The notes under the pieces: generated by a model
What the model was told of the DNA's origin: nothing
What the model saw: the letters and a program-made list of their open reading frames with translations, nothing else
Database searches by the model: none
Source of the DNA: Bradyrhizobium diazoefficiens
Lineage (GTDB): Bacteria; Pseudomonadota; Alphaproteobacteria; Rhizobiales; Xanthobacteraceae
NCBI RefSeq assembly: GCF_018131185.1
Contig: NZ_JAFCJE010000001.1
Coordinates: 524,001-588,000 of the forward strand
Direction of reading: 5' to 3'
Length of the DNA: 64,000 nt
Shown: piece by piece, positions 26,372-34,370 of the stretch
Layout: every line of letters begins with the position of its first letter
How positions within the stretch are numbered: the stretch's first letter is position 1
Program-made: the position numbers and the translations under genes

Positions 26372-27307
26372 ATGGCAAAACTCCCCGATTTCGAGGCGCT
26401 CGCGATTTTCGCGAAAGTCGTGGAGTTACGGTCATTTGCAGGGGCCGCGAGCGAGCTCGCGATGTCCAAGGCGACGGTCTCGAAGGCCGTGACCCGGCTC
26501 GAGGAGCGGCTCGGGGCCCGCCTGTTCAACCGCACCTCGCGCCGCCTCGCGCTGACGGATGCCGGCCACAAGCTCGCCGACCGCGCCACGCGCCTTCTGG
26601 CCGACGGCGAGGCCGCCGAGAACGAGGCGCTGGCGCAATCGGTGGCGCCGCGCGGCCTGGTGCGGCTCGCCGTGCCCATGACGTTCGGCATCAAGGCGGT
26701 GGCGCCGCTGCTGCCGGAGTTCTTCGAGGCCTATCCGGAAGTCTCGGTCGATCTGCATTTGAGCGATGCGACCGTCGATCTGATCGGCGAAGGTTTCGAC
26801 ATGGCCGTGCGGATCGCGCGCCTGCCGGATTCCTCACTGATCGCGCGGCAGCTCTTCACCATGCCGCGCTACACCGTGGCCGCGCCGTCCTACCTGAAGC
26901 AACACGGACGGCCGACGCATCCGATGCATCTGGCCGAGCACAAATGCTTCAGCTACGCCTATCTGTCCACGCCCAACGTCTGGCACTACACCAATTCGGC
27001 CGGCGAGCAGGCCAGCGTGCGCCCGGGCGGCCAGCTTCGCGTCAACAATGGCGAGGCGTTGATGCCGGCGCTGCTCGCAGGCCTCGGCATCGCCGAGTTG
27101 CCCGAATTCATCGTTGGTGAAGCGATTTCGTCCGGCGAGGTCGAAGTGATCCTGAAGGACTGGAAGCAGGCCGAAGGCGCCGTGCATCTGGTGACCCCGC
27201 CCGGCGGCCCGCGCCCCGCGCGCGTCGAAGCGCTCGGTGATTTTCTCGCGGCCAAGCTGCCGGGCACATGCAAGCGGCGGACGCGCGGGAAAGCCAAGAT
27301 GTCGTAG
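26372..27307 (+). CDS. LysR-family transcriptional regulator
   Basis: LTTR of 311 residues. The winged helix is at about 4-62 (FEALAIFAKVVELRSFAGAA, SKATVSKAVTRLEERLG) and the periplasmic-binding-protein-like sensor domain at about 90-295. It resembles the CrgA/DsdC-like subgroup whose members control quinone and aldehyde detoxification genes. The start is the ATG at 26372. It is divergent from SDR-pirin-WrbA and is the probable regulator of that operon. The basic C-terminal tail (TCKRRTRGKAK) is unusual. Confidence 0.92.
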   Translation: MAKLPDFEALAIFAKVVELRSFAGAASELAMSKATVSKAVTRLEERLGARLFNRTSRRLALTDAGHKLADRATRLLADGEAAENEALAQSVAPRGLVRLAVPMTFGIKAVAPLLPEFFEAYPEVSVDLHLSDATVDLIGEGFDMAVRIARLPDSSLIARQLFTMPRYTVAAPSYLKQHGRPTHPMHLAEHKCFSYAYLSTPNVWHYTNSAGEQASVRPGGQLRVNNGEALMPALLAGLGIAELPEFIVGEAISSGEVEVILKDWKQAEGAVHLVTPPGGPRPARVEALGDFLAAKLPGTCKRRTRGKAKMS

Positions 27308-27335
27308 GAGCGCGCGCGGCTTCAACGCTCTCCGC

Positions 27336-27416
27336 CATTGCGAGCGCAGCGAAGCAATCCAGAATGTCTCCGCGGAGGGATTCTGGATTGCTTCGTCGCA
27401 AGGGCTCCTCGCAATG
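27336..27416. repeat. Palindromic repeat element, copy 1
   Basis: An 81-bp imperfect inverted repeat that begins CATTGCGAGCG and ends CTCGCAATG, with GAAGCAATCCAGAAT mirrored by TTCTGGATTGCTTC around CTCCGCGG. A second copy with the same ends and core lies at 59582-59665. It sits between the LysR stop and a convergent small gene. From memory, its translated shadow (HCEERSDEAI) is common in Bradyrhizobium and relatives. It may act as a transcript stabiliser or terminator. Confidence 0.85.
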
Positions 27417-27429
27417 ACGATGTGTTTGA

Positions 27430-27690
27430 CTACGACACCTTCACGCCGTCGATCGCGACGATGCGCAGGCTCGGCTTCAGCGTTTCCTCCAGCTGCGCCT
27501 TCAATTCGTGAACGCGCGGGTCGCTCGAACGCTTGGCGCAAACTGCATATTGATGGACCGATTGCGCCAGGGCGCGCCGCGCTTCCGGCGTCTGCGTCAA
27601 TTCGGGCTTTGAAAGCCGCAACACGATCGCCGCGAGATTCACCAGCATCTCGTCCAGCGCAACGTCGATGGTCGCCAGATTCCGCATCAT
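27430..27690 (-). CDS. Small hypothetical protein, 86 aa
   Basis: Soluble, mostly helical protein with no signal peptide, no cysteine cluster and no recognised domain. The start is the ATG at 27690, directly followed by a second ATG; AGGGAGAG lies a few bases upstream, which supports real translation. It ends next to the palindromic repeat and is divergent from a Bug-type binding protein. No function is assigned. Confidence 0.6.
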   Translation of the reverse strand: MMRNLATIDVALDEMLVNLAAIVLRLSKPELTQTPEARRALAQSVHQYAVCAKRSSDPRVHELKAQLEETLKPSLRIVAIDGVKVS

Positions 27691-27836
27691 CCACTCTCCC
27701 TGAAAGGGCAACAGCGGGTCCGGACATGCGTTCCGGAAGGAGCCCGACATGGCTAACATTTCGTAAACGTCTTGTTCTTGCCGCCTGGCGCGTTAGGCTG
27801 GCAGCGAAAACAAGAAAAATCAGGGAGGGCACCATC

Positions 27837-28823
27837 ATGGATCGACGCGGTCTCTTGCGCGCGGCTGCGGCATTGCCGTTGTTGGGGGTTGCAGCACCGG
27901 GCCCGGTCTTCGCGCAAGCCTACCCCTCGCGCAACATCACCCTGATCGTGCCGTTTCCGGCCGGAGGCCAGGCCGACCTTGCCGCGCGCCCCGTCGCCAT
28001 GGCGCTGGAGCGTATCCTCGGCAAGCCCGTGATCGTCGACAACAGGGCCGGGGGCGGCGGCGGCTCGGTCGGCAATGCCGCGGCGGCACGCGCCGAGCCG
28101 GACGGCTACACGCTGCTGATGACGCTGTCCTCGCTCGCGGTGCTCCCCGAGGCCGACCGGCTGTTCGACCGCCCCGTCGCCTACGAGGTCTCGCAGTTCA
28201 TGCCGATCGCGCGCGTGCTCGCCGATCCGACGCTATTGGCGGTGCCCGCCTCCGCGCCGTGGAAGACGGCGCAGGATTTCGTCGAGGATGCGAAGAAGCG
28301 CCCGGGTCAGATCCCCTACGGCTCGTCAGGGCCCTATGGCACGCTCCATGTGGCGATGGAGATGTTCGCAAGCAATGCCGGCATCAAGCTGCTGCACGTG
28401 CCGTTCCGCGGCGCAGGTCCGGCACTCACCGCGATCCTCGGCGGCACCGTGCAGGCGATCGCCGCGGCACCCGGCACGCTGAAGCCGCAGGTCGACGACG
28501 GCAAATTGCGCGTGCTCGGCAATTGCGGCGCGCAGCGCATCGCGAGCTTCCCCGACGTGCCGACCTTCCAGGAGCTCGGCTACAAGGACGTCGAGTTTTA
28601 CATCTGGGCCGGGCTGTTCGCACAGAGCTCTCTTCCCGCGCCGGTCGCGACACGCCTGCGCGAGGCGATGGCGCAGGTGATGACGAGTCCCGACGTGCTC
28701 AAGGCGTTCGAGACCTCGGGCAGCCTCGTCGCCTATCAGGACGCGCCGGCCTTCGCCGAGTTCGTCGCGCTGGACAGCACGCGGCTGATCGCGGCCGTGA
28801 AGAAGATCGGCAAGGTGGAGTAG
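27837..28823 (+). CDS. Tripartite tricarboxylate transporter (Bug/TctC) substrate-binding protein, orphan
   Basis: Periplasmic solute receptor of 328 residues. The twin-arginine-like signal starts MDRRGLLRAAAALPLLGVAA, with cleavage after VFAQA. The mature part begins with YPSRNITLIVPFPAGGQADLAAR, the Bug hallmark, followed by IVDNRAGGGG and PDGYTLLM. AGGGAGG precedes the ATG. Bug proteins bind carboxylates or aromatic acids and work with TctA/TctB membrane partners, none of which is nearby. The ligand is unknown. Confidence 0.92.
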   Translation: MDRRGLLRAAAALPLLGVAAPGPVFAQAYPSRNITLIVPFPAGGQADLAARPVAMALERILGKPVIVDNRAGGGGGSVGNAAAARAEPDGYTLLMTLSSLAVLPEADRLFDRPVAYEVSQFMPIARVLADPTLLAVPASAPWKTAQDFVEDAKKRPGQIPYGSSGPYGTLHVAMEMFASNAGIKLLHVPFRGAGPALTAILGGTVQAIAAAPGTLKPQVDDGKLRVLGNCGAQRIASFPDVPTFQELGYKDVEFYIWAGLFAQSSLPAPVATRLREAMAQVMTSPDVLKAFETSGSLVAYQDAPAFAEFVALDSTRLIAAVKKIGKVE

Positions 28824-28917
28824 GTTCCAGGCTCGATTTCACATTTTTTTGTTGGTCCAGAACCGGCTCCCGCCTCATTGATTGAAGAGAATTCGCTGGA
28901 ATCGAGAAGGACTGGAC

Positions 28918-29286
28918 ATGCGAACAGAGCGGATTGCGCTGGGTGTGGCGCTCGCTGTCGGCGGCATCGTCGCGCAGGGCGCAGCATTCGCCGAAGAATA
29001 TCGTGGAACCATGGAACAGCAGATGGCCTGCACACCGGATGTGTGGCGCCTGTGCAGCGACCAGATTCCGGACGTGAGCCGCATCACGGCCTGCTTGCAG
29101 CAGAACACGCCGCAGCTCTCGAGCGGCTGCCGCGCGGTGTTCCAGTCCAACAATCAGATGCCGCCGCAGCAGATGCCGCCACAGCAGATGCCACGCAATC
29201 GCGCCGCGCCGCCGCCGCGCTATAACAATGCGCCGCCGCCACCTTCCCAGGTGCAACCGCGTCCCTATGACGATAACGACGACTAG
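28918..29286 (+). CDS. Small secreted cysteine-rich-repeat protein
   Basis: Exported protein of 122 residues with a signal peptide (about 1-25, ending QGAAFAEE). One Cys-rich GLG1-like repeat follows: ACTPDVWRLCSD, then ITACLQQN and LSSGCRAVF, matching the C-x3-D-x3-LC ... CL ... LSxxC pattern. The tail is Pro/Gln/Met-rich with the direct repeat MPPQQMPPQQM and ends in an acidic DDNDD. AAGGA lies 7 bp before the ATG at 28918. The function of the family is not known. Confidence 0.8.
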   Translation: MRTERIALGVALAVGGIVAQGAAFAEEYRGTMEQQMACTPDVWRLCSDQIPDVSRITACLQQNTPQLSSGCRAVFQSNNQMPPQQMPPQQMPRNRAAPPPRYNNAPPPPSQVQPRPYDDNDD

Positions 29287-29348
29287 ACTCTATTGAATGC
29301 ATGATCCGGAGGCACGCGCAGCGCCAGGACGCTGTCGTGCCGCCTCGT

Positions 29349-30179
29349 TCAGCGCTCGCTTCTGCTGTCCGATTCAGGCCTGCTTCCAAGCACCATCCGC
29401 ATGGCCATACCGAAGAGAATGGCTGCCACTGGCCAGTGGAACCAGATCTTGTTGCTGGTGAACAGATTGATCGCAATCAGGAAGGCCGACACGGTGAGGG
29501 CTGCTGCAACCGGGCGAGGCAGCTTTGCGAACCAGTTCAAGACGACATTCGTCGGCGAAGATGGCACCCGCCTGTCGTCGATCCGCTGAGCACGCGCTCT
29601 CTCTGAGGACGTTGCGCTCTCCTCGATGGCGAAGCTCCCTGGTCCGGTGGCCTGGCTACCCAGGGTCAGCCGGTAACTGGTCAGGGGGGCGATGTTCTTC
29701 ATCGGGCGCTGACCGAGGCAGTCGAAGCCCACGGACAGCTTGTTGTGCACCTGATCGTAGACGGAGCTCGAGATCACGACGCCGCCGGGCTCGGCAAGCT
29801 CTTGCAGCCGCGATGCGATATTGACCCCGTCGCCGTAGATGTCGGAGCCGTCCACCATGACATCGCCGAGGTTGATGCCGATGCGAAACTGCATGGGGGG
29901 CGTTCGGGGCGCGTCCGACGAGATTTCCTGCTGAATCTCGACTGCGCATTGCACGGCCTCGACGACGCTGGCGAACTCGGCGATCACGGCATCGCCCCAG
30001 GTATTCACGATGCGGCCGTCATGACGCTCGACCAGTCGCGCAATGGCCGCGCGGTAGCGGCGGAGCGTCTCCAGCGTCCCGGTCTCGTCTGCTTCCATGA
30101 GACGAGAATAGCCGTACACGTCAGCGCACAGCACGGTGGTCAGTCGTCGTTTCACCTTGTCGTCGGTCATCGCCGCCAT
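29349..30179 (-). CDS. Class III adenylate/guanylate cyclase with C-terminal membrane segments
   Basis: Nucleotidyl cyclase of 276 residues. The catalytic domain (about 10-180) has the metal aspartates in LCADVYGYSRLM and WGDAVIAEF and the transition-state residues in DGSDIYGDGVNIASRLQ. After a linker come two hydrophobic segments (PVAAALTVSAFLIAINLF and WFHWPVAAILFGMAMRMV), which should place the catalytic domain in the cytoplasm at the membrane. The start ATG at 30179 has GAGG upstream; an ATG at 30170 is the alternative. It lies 50 bp downstream of the YbaK gene. Substrate choice between ATP and GTP is not determined. Confidence 0.88.
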   Translation of the reverse strand: MAAMTDDKVKRRLTTVLCADVYGYSRLMEADETGTLETLRRYRAAIARLVERHDGRIVNTWGDAVIAEFASVVEAVQCAVEIQQEISSDAPRTPPMQFRIGINLGDVMVDGSDIYGDGVNIASRLQELAEPGGVVISSSVYDQVHNKLSVGFDCLGQRPMKNIAPLTSYRLTLGSQATGPGSFAIEESATSSERARAQRIDDRRVPSSPTNVVLNWFAKLPRPVAAALTVSAFLIAINLFTSNKIWFHWPVAAILFGMAMRMVLGSRPESDSRSER

Positions 30180-30229
30180 GCTAGCCTGCCTCGCGGGCAA
30201 ATGCATCAGGCATCGTATCCGGTGCCGCT

Positions 30230-30697
30230 TTACGGCCTGACCTCGCAGACATCGACCCATTCGGCCGCGGTGAGCTCGGCCATCCGCTCCGGCGTGATGC
30301 GCACCGCGCTGTGGGTCGAGCCCGCGGCCGGCACCACGACGTCGAAGGCCTTCAGCGAGACGTCGCAATAGACCGGCAGCGGCGCCTTCAGCCCGAACGG
30401 GCAGACGCCGCCGACCTCGTGGCCGGTGATCTCGGCGACCTCTTCCAGCCCCAGCATCTTCGGCTTGCCGCCGAATTGCGCCTTGACCTTCTTGTTGTCC
30501 ATCCGCGAGGTGCCGGCGGCCACGATCAGGATCACGCGCTCGCCGACGCGCAAGGACAGCGTCTTGGCGATCATTCCGGGCTCGACGCCATAGGCTTCGG
30601 CGGCCAGCGGCACGGTGGCCGAACTGATCGGGGATTCGATGACGGAGATGTCGGGGGCTTTCTCGGCGAAGAAGGCGCGAACGGATTCCAGGCTCAT
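30230..30697 (-). CDS. YbaK/EbsC-type aminoacyl-tRNA deacylase-like protein
   Basis: Single-domain YbaK protein of 155 residues, related to the editing domain of prolyl-tRNA synthetase and to ProX/YbaK proteins that hydrolyse mischarged tRNA. AKTLSLRVGERVILIVAAGTSRMDNKKVK is replaced here by its key parts: the AKTL segment, the DNKKVK lysines, and GHEVGGVCPFGL, the family's GxxPxxxG loop. Which mischarged tRNA it clears cannot be told. It is co-oriented with the downstream cyclase. Confidence 0.9.
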   Translation of the reverse strand: MSLESVRAFFAEKAPDISVIESPISSATVPLAAEAYGVEPGMIAKTLSLRVGERVILIVAAGTSRMDNKKVKAQFGGKPKMLGLEEVAEITGHEVGGVCPFGLKAPLPVYCDVSLKAFDVVVPAAGSTHSAVRITPERMAELTAAEWVDVCEVRP

Positions 30698-30734
30698 TCC
30701 GGGCAGCTCATGTCAGACTTGCGGGCGGCGATGC

Positions 30735-31466
30735 CTAAGCAATCATTGGCAACTCGGACAGCGCCCTGACGCGGTGGTCCGGCGCAAAGCCAAGCTCGTC
30801 CATCTGGGTTCGGATCGCCCTGAACATCGTTAGCGGTGCCACGAGTTCGTTCTCGACGCAAGCCAGAGCCATGGCTTCCGGCGTCACCCGCTCGATCCAG
30901 GCGACATTCAGCCCAAACGACTTTGCGCCCGCCACGTCCCAGGGATTGGAGGACACGAACAGAACCTCGTTCGGCGCGGTCCCGAGCTCCTCGCCGATCA
31001 GCGAATAAGCTTCCGGGCTCGGCTTGAAGATCTTCCTGGCATCGACGCTGATGGTGGCATCGAGCAGGGCATCGAGGCCGGAGTTGCGCACCAGCGCATC
31101 GAGCATGGCCGGACTGCCGTTGGACAGGATCGCGAGTTGTCGCGGCTTCAGGGCCGCAAGCGCCGTTGTCGCGTCCGGATAGAGATCGAGATTCAGATAT
31201 TTCTCGATCACACCCTCGAACGCCTCGCTCTCATAGGCAAGCCCGAGCACGCGCAGCGTATAGGCGAGCGAGTCGCGGGTGACCGCGGCGAAATCCTGGT
31301 AGCGCTGCATCAGCGAGCGCAACCAGGTGTATTCGAGCTGCTTGATCCGCCAGACCTGCGTGATGATCTCGCCATAGCCCGGAAACGCATCCTCGGTGAC
31401 CTCTGCGACGGACTGGATGTCGTAGAGCGTCCCGTAGGCGTCGAACACGACGGCTTTGGTGGGCAT
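30735..31466 (-). CDS. Haloacid dehalogenase, type II
   Basis: HAD-superfamily L-2-haloacid dehalogenase of 243 residues that replaces the halogen of 2-haloalkanoates by hydroxyl. The nucleophile is Asp9 in VVFDAYGTLYD; motif II is LAILSNGSP, the lysine is in KIFKPSPEAY, and motif III is LFVSSNPWDVAGAKSFGL. The SSNPWD stretch is characteristic of true dehalogenases. AAGGA lies 9 bp before the ATG. The protein is longer at the N-terminal cap than phosphatase-type HADs. Its upstream region is shared with a divergent binding-protein gene. Confidence 0.92.
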   Translation of the reverse strand: MPTKAVVFDAYGTLYDIQSVAEVTEDAFPGYGEIITQVWRIKQLEYTWLRSLMQRYQDFAAVTRDSLAYTLRVLGLAYESEAFEGVIEKYLNLDLYPDATTALAALKPRQLAILSNGSPAMLDALVRNSGLDALLDATISVDARKIFKPSPEAYSLIGEELGTAPNEVLFVSSNPWDVAGAKSFGLNVAWIERVTPEAMALACVENELVAPLTMFRAIRTQMDELGFAPDHRVRALSELPMIA

Positions 31467-31497
31467 TGGCTATCCTTCCAGGCAGCTGTGGTCACAA

Positions 31498-31520
31498 CGA
31501 ACTCCTCTTGAGGGAGTTCG
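31498..31520. promoter_or_regulatory. Inverted repeat in dehalogenase upstream region
   Basis: Arms CGAACTCC and GGAGTTCG are separated by 7 bases, 32 bp upstream of the dehalogenase start and 100 bp upstream of the divergent substrate-binding gene. Such a dyad between divergent genes is a plausible operator; the regulator is unknown. Confidence 0.4.
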
Positions 31521-31620
31521 TAAATCATCAGCTATACCATTAATTGCCCGTTCGCACTGGCGGTCTCATCGCAAAGTGCTAGGCTTTGGACATCGACCGG
31601 CGTTTACTCCGCGGTGCTCA

Positions 31621-32610
31621 ATGCGACGACGCGAGTTCATGGGGCTGATCGGCGGCGCGGCAGCAACGTGGCCGCTCGGCGCGCGTGCGCAGCAACCGGC
31701 AAGATGGGTCTACAGGATAGGATATCTCGCGAGCGCGTCGCGGGAGCAAACACTTCGCAATGTTAAAGCCTTCGAAGCCGGCCTGCGGAGTCTTGGCTAT
31801 CGCGTCGGCGAGAATGTCGTCATCGAGTACCGCTTTGCCGATGGAGACATGGGGCGGCTGGCGGCGCTTGCCGCAGAGGTGGTGGGGCTCGGCGTGGACG
31901 TTATCGTGTCCGGAACCAATGCGACCACGGTTGCAGCCATGAAGGCGACCCGGACGATCCCGATCGTGATGGCCAACAGTGCCGAGCCGGTCAGTGCAGG
32001 ACTCGTCGCCAGTCTGGCGCGTCCGGGTGGCAATATCACTGGGTTTAGCTCCGAGCCCGGCGATGAGATCAACGGCAAGCGGCTCGAATTTCTGAAGGAC
32101 ACTCTGCCGGACCTCTCGCGTGTGGGCATTCTATGGAATCCGGACTTTCCGCCCAATCAGGACCGGCTGGCGTCGCTGCGGGAATCTGCCAAGGCGCTGG
32201 GGTTGACGCTTGTTCCGGCCGAGGCGCGCGGCTCGGACATACTTGAACAAGCGTTCGCGACGATGGTGAGTGAACGCGCGCAGGTGCTCATCGTGCTGAG
32301 CGATGGAGTGCTGTTCAATCATCGCGGCCTGATTGGCGTCATGGCCATCAGACATCGGCTGCCTGCAATCTCTGCGGTGAGAGAATATGCCGAAGCGGGC
32401 TTCCTCTTGAGCTACGGAACTGACTTGCCAGATCAGTTTCGTCGGTCTGCGACCCTCATCGACAAGATTCTCAAGGGTACGAAACCTGGCGATCTGCCGG
32501 TCGAACGGCCGACCAAGTACGAACTCGTAATAAACCTCCAGACTGCCAAAGCACTCGGCGTCAACATGCCGCCGGCCCTGCTGACGCGGGCCGATGTGGT
32601 GATCGAGTAG
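31621..32610 (+). CDS. ABC transporter substrate-binding protein (ABC_sub_bind type), orphan
   Basis: Periplasmic binding protein of 329 residues. The twin-arginine signal is MRRREFMGLIGGAAATWPLGARAQ, given here as its start MRRREFMGLIGG and end GARAQQ. The body has two Rossmann lobes: the GYLASASREQ and FEAGLRSLGY start, VDVIVSGTNATTVAAM, and RPGGNITGFSSEPGDEINGKRLE. This family has many single-gene members in rhizobia without adjacent permease or ATPase genes, as here. The ligand is unknown. A frame open from 31456 is not used; the ATG at 31621 gives the signal peptide. Confidence 0.88.
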   Translation: MRRREFMGLIGGAAATWPLGARAQQPARWVYRIGYLASASREQTLRNVKAFEAGLRSLGYRVGENVVIEYRFADGDMGRLAALAAEVVGLGVDVIVSGTNATTVAAMKATRTIPIVMANSAEPVSAGLVASLARPGGNITGFSSEPGDEINGKRLEFLKDTLPDLSRVGILWNPDFPPNQDRLASLRESAKALGLTLVPAEARGSDILEQAFATMVSERAQVLIVLSDGVLFNHRGLIGVMAIRHRLPAISAVREYAEAGFLLSYGTDLPDQFRRSATLIDKILKGTKPGDLPVERPTKYELVINLQTAKALGVNMPPALLTRADVVIE

Positions 32611-32670
32611 GCGCTCTGACGTCGCTTATTGGCCCAATCCGAACTCAGGGCAGTGGCAGGCGCAGTTCGG

Positions 32671-34230
32671 CTACTCGGGCAGTCCTGCTTTACGCATGGC
32701 GCTGATAAATTTCTCAAAGTGCTCCGGCCGCTTGAGGAATATCTGTTCATGAAGGTTCGATAGCCGCAACGTAGGTTGCATCGCTCGTAGCCGCGTCATC
32801 ACTTCTTGTCTTGCTCGCTCACGACCGGCCAGGGCGTGGCTCATCGCCAGGACACGCAGTGCAGCTGGCCAATCGGGTCGCATCTGCAGCGCACGATCAG
32901 ACCAGGCGGAAGATTGATCGAGATCTCCAAGAAAGAAATATCCGTAAGCGATGGCGCAGTGTGCGAGATGCATCAGGGGGTCTAGTGGGCTGAGGCGCAT
33001 GGCATTGCGGACGTGCTGGATCGCCACCTCGGGCTCTCCGGCATAGACGTGGATCCAACCGCTTCGCTGCCACGCAACCGACAGGTTCGGGTTCAATTGC
33101 AGGGCATGATCGATCAGGGCGATACCTGCCTTGATGTCACCGACGACGTGAGCAAGCGCGTGTGCGCACCAGGCGAGCGCGACGGCATCCGTGCGGCCCA
33201 GGTCTGCGCCCAGTCTCGCCAGGCGTTCGGTCTCGGCCATCTCCGTCTTGCGATCAACGACCCACCCGTTCGACTTCCGCATGAGATAGCACCCGGCGGC
33301 AAGCGCATGCGGCCTCGCGAAGGTCGGGTCGAGTTCAGTCGCGCGACGGAAGTGCTTGAGCGCCGCCTCGTGACCGGACCGGGTCCAATCGTGCCAGTCC
33401 GCCATGCCGCGCAGGAAGCAATCATAGGCGGTCAGGTTTTCCGTGGGCTTTCGCTTCGCCCGTTCGATTTCTGCCTGTTCCAGCCGGGGCGCGATCGCGC
33501 CCACGACGCTATGCGCCATCTGATCCTGCATCGCGAAAATGTCCTCGACCGAGCTCTCGAAACGATCGGCCCAGATATGCTTTCCGCTTTCGGCGTCGAT
33601 CAGCTGCCCGGTGATGCGAACGCGCTTCGCGGCCTTGCGTACGCTTCCTTCCAGCGCATACCGCACGCCCAGGTCGCGTCCCACGGTCCGGACATCGACG
33701 GCTTTGCCCTTGTAGGTGAAGCTCGAGTTGCGCGCGATGACGAACAATTCAGAAAATCGGGACAATTCGGTGATGATGTCGTCGACGACACCGTCAGTGA
33801 AATAGTCCTGCTGCGGATCACCGCTCAGGTTCGTAAACGGCAGAACGACGATCGATGGCTGTTCCAGCGAGGCCGTTCCGGCGACCGGCGTTGGCGCAGC
33901 CGGAGTGACCGCCGGCTGCTTTTCCTCTCTTACCTCGCCTACAAAACGGACTCCTGCGCGGCGCAGAGTCTTGATCAGTCGCTGTTCCTCGCCAGTGTCG
34001 CCGATTGCCTTGCGAGCGCCGTTCAGCCGCGTCGTCAATGCGCTTTCCGATACAATGCGGCCGCCCCAGACCACGCCGATGAGTTCGTCCTTGCTTACGA
34101 CGCGGTGGCGATGGTGAATCAGAAAGACAAGGATATCAAAGACCTGAGGCGCCAGCGGTACCAGCTCGTCGCCTTTCCGAAGCTCCCGGCGGTCCGTGTC
34201 GAGCACGTACGTTTCGAACCGGTACAGCAA
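32671..34230 (-). CDS. Winged-helix (CadC/OmpR-type) regulator with TolB-like and TPR domains
   Basis: Protein of 519 residues with an N-terminal DNA-binding winged helix (about 1-100: LVPLAPQVFDILVFLIHHR, VVSKDELIGVVWGGRIVSESALTTRL). A FlgO/TolB-like segment follows at about 125-250 (SIVVLPFTNLSGDP, YFTDGVVDDIITELSRF, YALEGSVRKA), then a TPR array at about 280-500. The second half is the same arrangement found in rhizobial class III cyclases, but the cyclase domain is absent. No membrane segment is apparent. It is divergent from a Bug-type binding protein and may regulate it. Confidence 0.9.
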   Translation of the reverse strand: MLYRFETYVLDTDRRELRKGDELVPLAPQVFDILVFLIHHRHRVVSKDELIGVVWGGRIVSESALTTRLNGARKAIGDTGEEQRLIKTLRRAGVRFVGEVREEKQPAVTPAAPTPVAGTASLEQPSIVVLPFTNLSGDPQQDYFTDGVVDDIITELSRFSELFVIARNSSFTYKGKAVDVRTVGRDLGVRYALEGSVRKAAKRVRITGQLIDAESGKHIWADRFESSVEDIFAMQDQMAHSVVGAIAPRLEQAEIERAKRKPTENLTAYDCFLRGMADWHDWTRSGHEAALKHFRRATELDPTFARPHALAAGCYLMRKSNGWVVDRKTEMAETERLARLGADLGRTDAVALAWCAHALAHVVGDIKAGIALIDHALQLNPNLSVAWQRSGWIHVYAGEPEVAIQHVRNAMRLSPLDPLMHLAHCAIAYGYFFLGDLDQSSAWSDRALQMRPDWPAALRVLAMSHALAGRERARQEVMTRLRAMQPTLRLSNLHEQIFLKRPEHFEKFISAMRKAGLPE

Positions 34231-34370
34231 GTTTCACTCCGATATTCGCGGGAGCGGCCTGCCCCTCGAAATGAAGCTTAAGGTAAGGATAAAGTAAGCC
34301 AGCCGCAAAGCGGCAAACCAAGGCGCATGACACTGTCACAGCCATCAGTTGCAGCACAAGGACAGGAGTC

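Noticed and set aside
29158..29195. Short tandem repeat as a satellite
   Set aside because: Lies inside a coding tail (MPPQQ repeats) and keeps frame.
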